This document shows, piece by piece, positions 1 to 8,428 of a stretch of DNA of 64,000 nucleotides; position 1 is the first letter of the stretch, and the number at the start of each line of letters is the position of its first letter. Made by a program: the position numbers and the translations under genes. The DNA is from Gloeobacterales cyanobacterium ES-bin-313 (GTDB lineage Bacteria > Cyanobacteriota > Cyanobacteriia > Gloeobacterales > Gloeobacteraceae). The notes beneath the pieces were generated by a model. It made no database searches, was not told the DNA's origin, and saw only the letters and a list, made by a program, of their open reading frames with translations. Where the stretch lies: assembly GCA_014379585.1 (NCBI GenBank), contig JACMLN010000099.1:37847-101846 (forward strand), written 5' to 3'.

Positions 1-2
1 CA

Positions 3-212
3 GAAGTCTTAGGACTCAAAGCAGAACCAATCAAAGCAAAAATAATGTCCCTCTCCGCTGAAGCGATCGAGGCTCAGATTCTGCTTCGCAAGCAAGCCCG
101 CGAGTCCCGCAACTGGGGAGAAGCGGACCGCATCCGCAAATATCTTGCCGAAAAAGGAATTACCTTGATCGATCACAAAGACAAACCAACCACTTGGATT
201 TCGTCATTGTAA
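3..212 (+). CDS. cysS: Cysteinyl-tRNA synthetase, C-terminal end (partial)
   Basis: The frame is open from the left window edge to a TAA and encodes the last 69 residues of a protein. The text LLRKQARESRNWGEADRIR followed by a short strand ending DKPTTW matches the C-terminal helical tail of class I cysteinyl-tRNA synthetase, the part that helps bind tRNA-Cys. The catalytic domain with HIGH and KMSKS motifs lies outside the window. The enzyme is cytoplasmic and charges tRNA-Cys. Identification rests on the tail alone, but this tail is distinctive. Confidence 0.88.
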   Translation, partial: EVLGLKAEPIKAKIMSLSAEAIEAQILLRKQARESRNWGEADRIRKYLAEKGITLIDHKDKPTTWISSL

Positions 213-258
213 TCCCGAGCTATCCAACGATTAGTAATCTGCGACTGCAAAGATCTCG

Positions 259-523
259 TACCGATTCGTCACCACAATGAGCACCCGAGATATCGAAACC
301 CAATGCACCGCCCATCGGCAAACCAAACCTCCTCAAATCCGTCTCCAATTCCGCCTCACCACGCGTAGCGCCCGATGCAATTCTTAGTATCAAGCCATAA
401 AAGTTGCCGAGGGGGTTTGGGGGACAGGCAGTCTGTCCCCCAATCGGGGAGGGAGTCCAGAGGGAGGGGCTTGCCCCATCCCTTTGGTGCCGTTCGCCAT
501 ATTTTTCACAACCCACCAAAAAT
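259..523 (-). repeat. Dispersed repeat, copy A
   Basis: This is one of four copies of a dispersed element in the window (others near 1153-1303, 56486-56842 and 63836-64000). In its own orientation it starts near a TTTTTGGTGGGTTG motif, contains GGCGAACGGCACCAAAGG, a G-rich hairpin, GGCTTGATACT and GCGCTACGCGTGGTG, and ends near GACGAATC. The hairpin at 417-443 has a perfect 11-bp stem (TTGGGGGACAG with CTGTCCCCCAA) and a 5-nt loop. There are no clear terminal inverted repeats and no transposase. Both strands are open over much of its length, but the conserved hairpins suggest structure rather than a protein. Confidence 0.85.
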
Positions 524-675
524 GCCAAAGCAGCACTCGGGGGCAGTCCTGTGATCGTGTAAGACTGGATAGATTGGCCGTTTTGACTGATGGCGACCAT
601 ATTGCAGGTGGTCGTCGGATCCATGGATTGGACTGGCGATGCTGTAGATGCCTGACGACCACCACTTTCTTGCAT
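524..675 (-). pseudogene. N-terminal gene fragment running into repeat copy A
   Basis: Reading left from ATG 675, the product begins MQESGGRQASTASPVQSMD and continues for about 50 residues of non-repeat protein before the frame runs into repeat copy A, where it ends at 220. The repeat-derived tail is very unlikely to be native, so I read this as a gene broken by the element. A short in-frame stretch upstream of the ATG resembles part of a signal peptide but is preceded by a stop. A 10-bp inverted repeat (GGTGGTCGTC at 607-616, GACGACCACC at 654-663) lies inside. The family is not recognised. Confidence 0.3.
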
Positions 676-773
676 GTTGAAGGAACGGCTGGAGGCCGCA
701 ATGGATCCGGCAAGGGCTACTGAAGGGCTACTGATTTATCCAGAACAACTGCAACTATTGATCGATGTTCAAG

Positions 774-1064
774 CTAATCGCTGATCGTCGTCGGATCTAT
801 GCGATTTTCGCTGCGCTCTCTCAGCAATACCTGTAGGTTTCGCAATTGTCGAATAGTGTAACCAGGAGCCTGCGACTGCACCCCTTTTTCACTAACATTT
901 GTATTAGGATGGCGTATCAAGAATTTCTCAGCATTGCTCAAAGGCTGGCTCAGGGACGCCTTGAGATTGATAGGAGTGGCTGCACGGCTCGGAATGGTCG
1001 TAAGGGCCAGTAAAACGACAAACGCTGTGGCACTCAACGCGGTACTCAAAATGGAAAGGTTCAT
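774..1064 (-). CDS. Small secreted hypothetical protein
   Basis: Encodes 96 residues. It has a clear N-terminal export signal: a short start, a hydrophobic run (residues ~8-25, ending LALTTIPSRA) and a likely cleavage after SRA. The mature part of about 70 residues is polar, ends in an Arg/Glu-rich segment and contains no cysteine. A GAGA-type ribosome site lies just upstream of the ATG. No family is recognised. It sits between two repeat copies and two broken fragments, so it may itself be a remnant, but it has an intact start, signal and stop. Confidence 0.5.
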   Translation of the reverse strand: MNLSILSTALSATAFVVLLALTTIPSRAATPINLKASLSQPLSNAEKFLIRHPNTNVSEKGVQSQAPGYTIRQLRNLQVLLRERSENRIDPTTISD

Positions 1065-1152
1065 TGTAAGTCTCTATTGTTTGGGCTGAACTATTCAATG
1101 ATAAACCGTATAATCTAATACAGCGTCGCCTGCATTTACATGTGTTCACACA

Positions 1153-1303
1153 AAAACCCATTGGCAGACCAGCCAATCCGCTTCCAATTCCGCATCACCA
1201 CGCGTAGCGCCCGATGCAATTCCAAGTATCAAGCCGTAAAAGTTCGCCGTGCAGGGGTGCGGGGAACGGGCGCGTCCGTCCCCCAAGGGGTAGGGGTTTC
1301 AGG
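1153..1303 (-). repeat. Dispersed repeat, copy B (partial, diverged)
   Basis: Shares with copy A the block containing GCGGAATTGGA, GCGCTACGCGTGGTG, ATTGCATCGGGC, GGCTTGATACT and the G-rich hairpin, but lacks the GGCGAACGGCACC end. The hairpin at 1261-1284 has diverged. Read in the element's own orientation (minus strand) its stem still pairs over 9 positions with one G-T wobble, while on the plus strand the same position is an A-C mismatch. This hints that the functional form is a transcript of the element strand. About 150 bp are recognisable. Confidence 0.75.
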
Positions 1304-1387
1304 AGTACATGCAGCATCTTCAGCCTTCACCGGATGTTGGTAAAGAAGAGAAACACACAGTCCTAGGCCAAGCACATTCCAGCGCAT
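1229..1387 (-). pseudogene. Signal-peptide-bearing fragment truncated by repeat copy B
   Basis: From ATG at 1387 a 52-residue product begins MRWNVLGLGLCVSLLYQHP and continues VKAEDA, a convincing export signal with likely cleavage after VKA. After about 30 residues the frame enters repeat copy B and stops at TGA 1229. The mature region is therefore repeat-derived. The simplest reading is the surviving 5' end of a small exported protein whose remainder was replaced by the repeat. It is too short to assign to a family. Confidence 0.4.
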
Positions 1388-1423
1388 TTTTGATTCCAAA
1401 TAGTGCGATGATTTCTTTGATGT

Positions 1424-2152
1424 TTAAGCTTTTTCTAAAAGCTTTGCGGCGGCTAGCTGATCGATAAACCAGAATAACGCGCCATCAGTTGGGATAATTC
1501 CTTGGCTCGGATAGCGCGTACCACCAGCAATCACTTCGGCAAGAACTGTTGCTTTATCTGCGCCTGCAACGAAGAACACAATACAACGACTGCGATTGAG
1601 TACAGGATAGGTGAGCGTGAGACGGGGAGTGGGCTGGCTTTGTGGACGGGCAACCGCGACAGGACGATCCAAGACGTTCAGCGCTGGATCCCCAGGGAAA
1701 AGGGAAGCCGTGTGACCATCGCCTCCCATCCCCAAAAAGGTCAGATCCAAACGAATATCGCCGTCAAAAAAAGCTTCAAGTTCTTGGCTGTAGGCTTGAG
1801 CGGCTTCTTCAAGATCTATGTAGCCAACAGGCATCCCGTGAATATTTTCAGCAGGGATAGGTACGTGGTCAAAAAGTGCTTCTTTGATCATTCGGTAGTT
1901 GCTATCTGAGTGGTTGTAGGGAATGTAGCGCTCGTCCCCCCAAAACAGATGGACAGCAGACCAGTCGATCTGACTCTTGTAGGGTTCACTGGCCAGCAGT
2001 TGATAGAGCTTCTTGGGCGTTGAGCCACCTGCAAGAGAGACCGTGAATCGTCCCCGTGCTGCAATTGCCAATTGGGCATGCTCGATGAAGCACTGAGCAG
2101 CCCCCTGATAGAGGGCAGTGAGATCCGCGAAAATCCGTGGTGTACCAGCCAT
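1424..2152 (-). CDS. pgl: 6-phosphogluconolactonase
   Basis: Hydrolyses 6-phosphogluconolactone to 6-phosphogluconate, the second step of the oxidative pentose-phosphate pathway, in the cytoplasm. The 242-residue protein is full length for the DevB/SOL family. Family motifs are visible: SLAGGSTPKKLYQ (substrate phosphate-binding loop), FWGDERYIP, and FLGMGGDGHTASLFPG. It is the last gene of a minus-strand run with opcA (2-bp gap) and zwf, so all three are probably co-transcribed. Start ATG 2152 directly follows the opcA stop, which suggests translational coupling. Confidence 0.95.
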   Translation of the reverse strand: MAGTPRIFADLTALYQGAAQCFIEHAQLAIAARGRFTVSLAGGSTPKKLYQLLASEPYKSQIDWSAVHLFWGDERYIPYNHSDSNYRMIKEALFDHVPIPAENIHGMPVGYIDLEEAAQAYSQELEAFFDGDIRLDLTFLGMGGDGHTASLFPGDPALNVLDRPVAVARPQSQPTPRLTLTYPVLNRSRCIVFFVAGADKATVLAEVIAGGTRYPSQGIIPTDGALFWFIDQLAAAKLLEKA

Positions 2153-2154
2153 AG

Positions 2155-3294
2155 CTATTTCAACAAGCTCAACATGGCGTGCACAACACCGAGAGCTTCT
2201 TCGAAGATTACATCATGATCTGGAGCCTGAAGCACTTCAGACAACAGTTGCTCGGTATTGAGATTTGTCAGTGCTGTCACGTAGGTGGTGAGCCCTTCGC
2301 CGATGCTCGTTTGTACCCTGACACAACTTGGAGCGTCTTCGCTACAGAGTATCGTCGAGCAATCAGAGCCAGAGTCGCTAGAGCTTAGACCAATGGACAT
2401 AATCCGAGCATCTAAGTCAGTCTCTGTGGGTACAGCCTTAATCGTTGCTTGAATCGGGCGTTGCTCGCGATCTGTAAAAATGAGCTGACGTAAACCCTTC
2501 TTACTGTGAAATGAGATAGGTGTCCAACCCAGCCGTCCAGCAAACCAACCCAAGAACAAATAGGCTTGACTGGGATTGACGAGGGAATTCGGTTTTTGAC
2601 CGTACTCGATGATCACTTGATCGAGGGAACCCAAACATTTACAGCGTTCTTCGCTGTCGAAGGCCAAGGCTGCCTCTTCGCGCCAAGGGGTTAATCGAGA
2701 CCAATTTAAATCTCCGAATGAATTGCTTCCTTTAGACGCAAGGGCAAACTCTGCAAACCTGCGTAGGCTTTCATCTGGAGTTTCAAATAAGAGCGAGTCG
2801 ATCACTGTGCGATCAACGATACCTTGCAAGTTGGTAAAAAGTTGTAAATTTGGAGCAATTGGCGCTTGCCACCAGAGAAATGTCTCTAGTTCAGGCAAAA
2901 GCAGAGAAGAGACTGTTGTATGCAATTCTTCAAGTGCTTGCCCTGAAGCCCGCAAAGTCACATACTCACAGCAAATCGATTCTTGCGCACCCCCCTCAGA
3001 AATCGGGCAGTACGCAGCGACAAACGCTTCAAGTCCTGACTCAGGGACATCGGAGGCTGCCGAAAGCACAATCGCTCGGCAGGGATGCTGAATAGCAATC
3101 GCTCCTATCGAAGCAGGTATTTCTTCAGCATGAGCCGTTTCTGGCTGGAAAACCAACAAATTAAAGGTAGAGGCGCGGGTCGCCCCTGAATCATTCTTGG
3201 CACTCCAGATCTTGCTGAGTTGCTTATTAACTTGAGCGATCTGAACCTTTTGGGGTTCAGCAAGAGCAACAACTGGTGAGCTATTTTTCATCAC
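2155..3294 (-). CDS. opcA: Glucose-6-phosphate dehydrogenase assembly protein OpcA
   Basis: Encodes 379 residues matching cyanobacterial OpcA, the allosteric partner that promotes assembly and activation of glucose-6-phosphate dehydrogenase. Visible family text includes LSKIWSAKNDSGATRASTFN near the N-terminus, FLWWQAPI in the middle, and DLNWSRLTPWRE followed by WFAGRLGWTP in the C-terminal half. No membrane segment or signal peptide is present. It lies 23 bp after zwf and 2 bp before pgl on the same strand, the typical cyanobacterial arrangement. Several cysteines are present, in line with the known redox control of this protein, but I cannot assign which ones act. Confidence 0.94.
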   Translation of the reverse strand: MMKNSSPVVALAEPQKVQIAQVNKQLSKIWSAKNDSGATRASTFNLLVFQPETAHAEEIPASIGAIAIQHPCRAIVLSAASDVPESGLEAFVAAYCPISEGGAQESICCEYVTLRASGQALEELHTTVSSLLLPELETFLWWQAPIAPNLQLFTNLQGIVDRTVIDSLLFETPDESLRRFAEFALASKGSNSFGDLNWSRLTPWREEAALAFDSEERCKCLGSLDQVIIEYGQKPNSLVNPSQAYLFLGWFAGRLGWTPISFHSKKGLRQLIFTDREQRPIQATIKAVPTETDLDARIMSIGLSSSDSGSDCSTILCSEDAPSCVRVQTSIGEGLTTYVTALTNLNTEQLLSEVLQAPDHDVIFEEALGVVHAMLSLLK

Positions 3295-3317
3295 AGGTAT
3301 ATCCCACAGCGTTTATG

Positions 3318-4844
3318 TTAAAGGCGACGCCAGAAGCGTCCTTCGTCCATCAATTGGCTGGCCGCACTAGGTCCCCAGGAGCCTGCCTCATAGTAATTCA
3401 GGTCTTTGGTTGATTTGTCGTCCCAACGTTTGACAATCGGTGTGACAATCGTCCAGGCAGCCTCAACTTCATCTGCGCGGGTGAAGAGAGTTTGATCTCC
3501 CAACAAACAATCGAGCAGCAGACGTTCGTAGGCTTCTGGAGAAGCCACCTCAAAGGTGCTTCCATAACGGAAGTCCATATTCACTGAGCGGATCGAGATA
3601 TCGGCAATCGGTCGTTTTGCCTCAAAGCGCAGCGAAATCCCTTCATCGGGCTGAATGCGCATCACCAAGAGGTTGGGGCTGACCTGATTGGCTGCACTAC
3701 CAGGGAACATCTGGTGAGGGACGTCTCGAAATTGTATCGCAATCTCGGAGACGCGCTTGGGCATCCGTTTGCCTGTGCGCAGGTAGAACGGCACCCCTTT
3801 CCAGCGCCAATTGTTGATTTCAAATTTGGCTGCGATGTAACTTGAAGTCTGGGCACCGGGGATGACGCGTTGCTCGTCCTGGTAGGCAGGAACAGGTTCT
3901 CCCCCACTCCAACCTGCTTGGTATTGTCCACGGACTGCTTGAATTTTTTTGCCCGCATAGGCCAACTGTGTTGCCCGCAGTACTTTTACTTTTTCGTCGC
4001 GAACAGTGTCCGCTTCAAACGTGGCAGGTGGTTCCATGGCAGTCACCGCCAACAACTGCATCAAGTGGTTTTGAATCATGTCCCGCAACGCACCACCCGC
4101 TTCGTCGTAGTACGGGGCGCGGTTTTCGACACCGACCGTCTCAGCAACCGTGATTTGAACGTGATCGACGTAGCGATGGTTCCAAAGCGGCTCAAAGATC
4201 GCGTTGGCGAACCGGAAAACCAACACATTCTGAACTGTTTCTTTGCCCAGATAATGATCGATCCGATAGACCTGCTTCTCTTCAAAAACGGCTTGAACCA
4301 CCTTATTGAGTGTTTGGGCAGTTTCAAGGTCGCGCCCAAATGGCTTCTCGATGACGATCCGGGTGTTCTGTACCGTTCCGGACAATCCGGCTTGCCCCAG
4401 ATTTTCAATGATCGGCTTGAAGTAACTTGGGGCAGTGGCTAGATAAAAAGCGCGGTTGCCATTGGTGTGGCGCTCGCTGTCCAGTTTTTCTAAAAATTCC
4501 GCCAATTGCTTGTAGCTGGCGATATCCTCAAGGTCACCTTGGAAGTAGTAAATTCCCTTCGCAAAGTTCTCCCAAAGGGTTCCGAGTTTGGCGCGGGAGA
4601 ATTTTTCGATCCCCTCTCTCATCCGCTCACGAAACTCGTCTTGGCTCCAAGCACGACGGGCAAAGCCAACCACTGTAAATTCTGGAGGTAAGCGGCGGTC
4701 GCGAGCTAAGTCGTAGAGGGCAGGAAGGAGTTTGCGTTCTGTGAGATCCCCCGAAGCCCCAAAGATCGTTAAGATCGTGGGCTTCGGGGTACGCTCCAGG
4801 CGCAGTCCCTCGCGCAGGGGATTACTGGAGAGTGCAGAGGTCAT
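3318..4844 (-). CDS. zwf: Glucose-6-phosphate 1-dehydrogenase
   Basis: Oxidises glucose-6-phosphate to 6-phosphogluconolactone with NADP+, the entry step of the oxidative pentose-phosphate pathway. The protein has the nucleotide-binding motif [12 protein letters not shown] near the N-terminus and the active-site motif [11 protein letters not shown] chose ATG 4844 (508 aa, [18 protein letters not shown]) because this N-terminus matches cyanobacterial homologues; an upstream ATG at 4898 would add 18 unsupported residues. It leads the zwf-opcA-pgl run and is separated from the UPF0367 gene by about 140 bp. Confidence 0.96.
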   Translation of the reverse strand: MTSALSSNPLREGLRLERTPKPTILTIFGASGDLTERKLLPALYDLARDRRLPPEFTVVGFARRAWSQDEFRERMREGIEKFSRAKLGTLWENFAKGIYYFQGDLEDIASYKQLAEFLEKLDSERHTNGNRAFYLATAPSYFKPIIENLGQAGLSGTVQNTRIVIEKPFGRDLETAQTLNKVVQAVFEEKQVYRIDHYLGKETVQNVLVFRFANAIFEPLWNHRYVDHVQITVAETVGVENRAPYYDEAGGALRDMIQNHLMQLLAVTAMEPPATFEADTVRDEKVKVLRATQLAYAGKKIQAVRGQYQAGWSGGEPVPAYQDEQRVIPGAQTSSYIAAKFEINNWRWKGVPFYLRTGKRMPKRVSEIAIQFRDVPHQMFPGSAANQVSPNLLVMRIQPDEGISLRFEAKRPIADISIRSVNMDFRYGSTFEVASPEAYERLLLDCLLGDQTLFTRADEVEAAWTIVTPIVKRWDDKSTKDLNYYEAGSWGPSAASQLMDEGRFWRRL

Positions 4845-4987
4845 ATCGCATCCGAGTAAAGGCCGACTTGGGAGTGGTGCAACTCTGCCGGTTGTCACTA
4901 CCCTAGTTGCGGCTCAGTGTCATTTCACCGAAATGCACAGCAGAACTTAAGATTTTGCTGCTCCTCACCCCAAAGGCAAGGACTTAT

Positions 4988-5278
4988 CTAGTCTTCGTCG
5001 TCTTTTTCGACACCGCTAAAGAAGCCCGGTGAGCGCATACCCATCACAGAACTGCTTCCCGATTTCGGTGTATTGACCTGAACTGCAGTGATATCACCGC
5101 TCATCACAGCGATGCGCTTTTCGGTCATCTTTTCGCAGGTCAGTTCGAGCAGTTTGGAGTGATCGGAACTGAGGGCCGCGACAATTTGCTGGTAGAGGGC
5201 AGTAGCACCGGCTGCTTCTTTGCGCTGCACCGAAAAGGAGAGGGGATTGCCTCGCAAAATGACATCGATCGTATACAT
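4988..5278 (-). CDS. UPF0367 family protein
   Basis: A 96-residue protein. The start MYTIDVILRG and the central block SVQRKEAAGA followed by LELTCEKMTEKRIAVMSGDI are the hallmarks of the UPF0367 family, which is nearly universal in cyanobacteria and has no established function. The tail after residue ~68 is Gly/Ser-rich and acidic (VEKDDED) and looks disordered. There is no membrane segment. It lies on the same strand as zwf, 143 bp upstream of it, and is probably a separate transcription unit. Confidence 0.85.
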   Translation of the reverse strand: MYTIDVILRGNPLSFSVQRKEAAGATALYQQIVAALSSDHSKLLELTCEKMTEKRIAVMSGDITAVQVNTPKSGSSSVMGMRSPGFFSGVEKDDED

Positions 5279-5498
5279 GGTGATCCATTAAGTACTCTGT
5301 GATCGATTGTAGGTTAGCCAGCAGAACACTTCTCGATTGCTTCGCTAAAAGTACTCTACAAATCAGTCGGGGCAGTATTCACGCAGTCACTTGTCTTTCT
5401 CTCCTCCAACACCTCAAGCCTTTAACCACACAAAATAAATTTATATTTACTAAAGCTTGATTTTGTGCGCCCAGAACGGGCCAAGAAAATAAGAATAC

Positions 5499-5515
5499 TC
5501 TCATTTTCTTCTCAT
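5499..5515 (+). promoter_or_regulatory. Predicted operator: two TCTCAT half-sites 11 bp apart
   Basis: TCTCAT occurs at 5499-5504 and again at 5510-5515, a direct repeat with an 11-bp period (one helical turn), as expected for OmpR/PhoB-type regulators. It lies 186 bp before the proposed start of the first TonB receptor. The same half-site (ATGAGA/ATGAAA on the other strand) recurs upstream of the other receptor, the porin, the histidine kinase and the ABC exporter. The proposed binding protein is the response regulator at 14780-15448. This is inference. Confidence 0.5.
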
Positions 5516-5701
5516 GAGTTTTTAACCTTTGAAGAGAACTGTTGGACATGTTCGAATAGAGCGGCAACTCGATCAATGAACCGTACTTTGCGCAATTCTG
5601 GTTCTGCTTGCAGGCAAGAAAGTGATGACAACTTGACTCGAAAAGTGAAAGTGAACAGCACCTGTTTTGTTCCAAATACCCAGTTCTTGAGGGAAAAAGC
5701 A

Positions 5702-8419
5702 TTGATTAAACTTAGACTTAAATCTTTGGGGTATCTTGGCAGTTTGACGTTCAGTCTCTCCAGCACCCTTTCGTTTGCGCAGATCTGTCAGGCAGAACCG
5801 CTGTTGTCCCGTGTTTCTACCCCTGCCTCTGGACTGACAGTCCAACAGCTTTTAGCAGAGAGCAACAACAAGGCAGCAGTATTACTGAATCTCCAAAAGC
5901 CAACCGATTGGACAGCCTCTGAGGCAATTTTCCAGCTGAGTCAGCTGTCCGACACGCCAGTAAAACCATCCGCCACCGAACCGATTGCCCAAGCACCATC
6001 CTCCGAGGAGGATGATCTTCTGAATGAGGTTTCTGTGACCGCCACGCGGCGGCCAACCCGTCAGCGCGATACAACTGCAACGACCTACTCTGTCAAGAAA
6101 GAAGACTTCCGTGCCCAATCAGCCCAAACAGCTACAGATGCACTGCAGTACGTACCGGGCTTCCAGGGATTCACCACACCTGGAGGCGTTGCTTCGCCTG
6201 GGGGTGGGGGTGGGAATCCCTTCTTTTTGCGGGGATTTGACGACCAACGCTTTCAAGTTCTGCGCGACGGTATCTCTCTACAGCGCTCAGGCAATGGACG
6301 TACTGATCTTTCGCGTCTACCAGTCGAAAGTCTGGAACGCATCGAGGTTGTGACCGGGGGTGCCACACTCCGCTACGGTGCTGGCGCTGTCGGCGGTGTC
6401 ATCAACTTGATCACAGAAACCCCAAAAGGGCCACCCAAGCTGACCCTCGAATATCAGACCGGCTCCTACGGTTTCAGTAAGTACGTTGCGAAGTACGGTG
6501 GCGGCGATGACACCTTCAGCTATAACTTTGTCTACTCGGGACTGGTAGCCTTCAACAATTACCCATACCGCTTCACACTGCCTAACCAAGCCACCTTTTA
6601 CGGGCCGACAGTCAACCAGAACGCCTCCGTCCCTTCGCGCATCAACCCAGCGGGTTATCCGAACCGACGCAACTCCTTCGGTGTCGGTGGCTCTGAATCA
6701 GCCGACCCTAGAAACAATGGTTCTGTCGATCTCTTCGGCTACCTCACCCCTGAAGTTGGGCCACCCATCACTGTCACTGGGATCAACAGCACCAACACCG
6801 TTGCCATCGACAACTACAACTTTAAACTGAGCTGGAAACCGGAACCGACCGACCGAATTACCATCAGTGCGGAATTGCAGAACTACAAGTCGCTGTTTTC
6901 CAATCCAGGCAACACCTACCGCAATGCCTGCTTTGGTGGAGCATCAACTGCCACAAACCCGGTCATTTCCCTGAACCGATTCTTCCCCGTCGTACCCGAT
7001 GCATCTGCCCCCGGAGGAGCGCGGATCTTGCCCTGCGATCAACAACGCTACATCGTCCGTACTCCGACGAGTCAGCAGGCGCTTCCGTTTAATTACAACA
7101 CCAGTTTGGACGGTAGAATCGTTTTCCCAACCGGCCAGTCTTACCCCTTTGCCGAGCAGAACACGACGGATGCAGCCTACTACGCAACAGTGAACCAGAC
7201 GCAATTTGATGGTGTCGTCAACTGGGATCATGACATTACCCCGACCTCAAGCCTCAACAGTTATATTTCCTATTACCGCTTTGCTTCGCCGCGTTTTGTC
7301 CCAGCTTTATACCCCTTCAATACCAACATTGAACAGGGTCAGCCTTTACCTGGTCCGCCTGGTCTGCGGCAAGCACCAATCAATATCCAACCCTACTCTG
7401 AGTCCAAACGCTTCGAAGCATCTAGCACCCTGAGTACCCAGATTTCTCCTGGCCAGACGCTTACCTTTGGTCTCCAGTTTCAGCAAGATGCCAGTTACCA
7501 GCAGCCCACCATTCAGGGCACTTTCTTTGAAGAATCGATCTCGCGCTCGGCGCTCTATGTCATCGACGACATCAGCTTTGGCCCTGAGCTGAAGGCCAAT
7601 CTTGGCTTTCGCTACACCTACTCGACCCAATTCGGTGCTGTGGGTACACCAGCCATTGGTCTACGCTACTCGCCCAATAGTTGGCTATCCTTCCGGAGTA
7701 ACGGCTCCTACGTGTTCAATGCTCCAGCCATCACCAATCTGTTTACCAACTCCGCTGGAGTGCTCTCCAACCCTGGCCTCAGACCAGAAACAGGGGTCAC
7801 CTACGATCTTGGTGTGGACATTACCCCAGCCTCCAATCTAGGTCTGCGACTGACCTACTTCAGCACCACCCTCGACGGTGTGTTTACCAACGTCAACTTG
7901 CCCAACCCAGATGTGAACAATCCAGCCTCCCGGAATTTCGGTTTCATCTTCGTCTCCCAAATCCAGAACCTCAACAGCCGACTCGCCTCGGGAATCGAAA
8001 TGGAAGCACTCTGGCAACCTGCAGAAAACTTGCGGTTGCGTCTGCAATGGACCAACACAGATGCCCGTAACTATGGTCTGACAGATAACATCAACCAGCC
8101 CACCTTCCCCTACTTCTTCGGGTACCAAGATTCATTCATTCCCTTCAACAATGTGTTGCTTAGCGCTACCTACACAAACAAAGGACTCACAGCAGCATTA
8201 ATTGGTCGCTACGACAGCGGCAAACGTCGCCCAAACTCCCTCGACTTCGCACCAGCCTTCGCCACAATGGATCTCAACGTTGAGGTGCCAATCTCTCCAA
8301 GCTTTACCCTCACCGGTAGTGTGCTGAATATTACAGATACCCAGTACGAACTGTTTCCTGGCGCACCAGCACCAGGTACGACATTTCGCGTCGGTGGCAA
8401 GCTCGAACTGGGGGTCTGA
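5702..8419 (+). CDS. TonB-dependent outer-membrane receptor
   Basis: Energised outer-membrane transporter for a metal chelate or similar ligand. I start at TTG 5702 because GAGGG (5689-5693) sits 8 nt upstream and the product (905 aa) then opens with a proper signal peptide ending near SFAQICQA. Upstream in-frame starts back to 5465 add unrelated residues. After a 100-residue extension comes a TonB-box-like NEVSVTATRR, a plug domain (ALQYVPGFQG, FFLRGFDDQRF, GAGAVGGVINLIT) and a long barrel ending in an aromatic-rich strand (FRVGGKLELGV). It resembles the BtuB/IutA side of the family more than siderophore FpvA types. The ligand is unknown. It converges with the second receptor 9 bp away. Confidence 0.9.
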   Translation: MIKLRLKSLGYLGSLTFSLSSTLSFAQICQAEPLLSRVSTPASGLTVQQLLAESNNKAAVLLNLQKPTDWTASEAIFQLSQLSDTPVKPSATEPIAQAPSSEEDDLLNEVSVTATRRPTRQRDTTATTYSVKKEDFRAQSAQTATDALQYVPGFQGFTTPGGVASPGGGGGNPFFLRGFDDQRFQVLRDGISLQRSGNGRTDLSRLPVESLERIEVVTGGATLRYGAGAVGGVINLITETPKGPPKLTLEYQTGSYGFSKYVAKYGGGDDTFSYNFVYSGLVAFNNYPYRFTLPNQATFYGPTVNQNASVPSRINPAGYPNRRNSFGVGGSESADPRNNGSVDLFGYLTPEVGPPITVTGINSTNTVAIDNYNFKLSWKPEPTDRITISAELQNYKSLFSNPGNTYRNACFGGASTATNPVISLNRFFPVVPDASAPGGARILPCDQQRYIVRTPTSQQALPFNYNTSLDGRIVFPTGQSYPFAEQNTTDAAYYATVNQTQFDGVVNWDHDITPTSSLNSYISYYRFASPRFVPALYPFNTNIEQGQPLPGPPGLRQAPINIQPYSESKRFEASSTLSTQISPGQTLTFGLQFQQDASYQQPTIQGTFFEESISRSALYVIDDISFGPELKANLGFRYTYSTQFGAVGTPAIGLRYSPNSWLSFRSNGSYVFNAPAITNLFTNSAGVLSNPGLRPETGVTYDLGVDITPASNLGLRLTYFSTTLDGVFTNVNLPNPDVNNPASRNFGFIFVSQIQNLNSRLASGIEMEALWQPAENLRLRLQWTNTDARNYGLTDNINQPTFPYFFGYQDSFIPFNNVLLSATYTNKGLTAALIGRYDSGKRRPNSLDFAPAFATMDLNVEVPISPSFTLTGSVLNITDTQYELFPGAPAPGTTFRVGGKLELGV

Positions 8420-8428
8420 TCGATCAAG

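Noticed and set aside
390..713. 107-residue open frame through repeat copy A
   Set aside because: Most of it is repeat sequence that is open on both strands in other copies as well, and the hairpin stems show pair-preserving changes rather than codon-preserving ones.
5465..5701. Extended N-terminus of the first TonB receptor
   Set aside because: The 79 extra residues lack a signal peptide at their start and contain the predicted operator; a ribosome site and a proper signal peptide support TTG 5702 instead.
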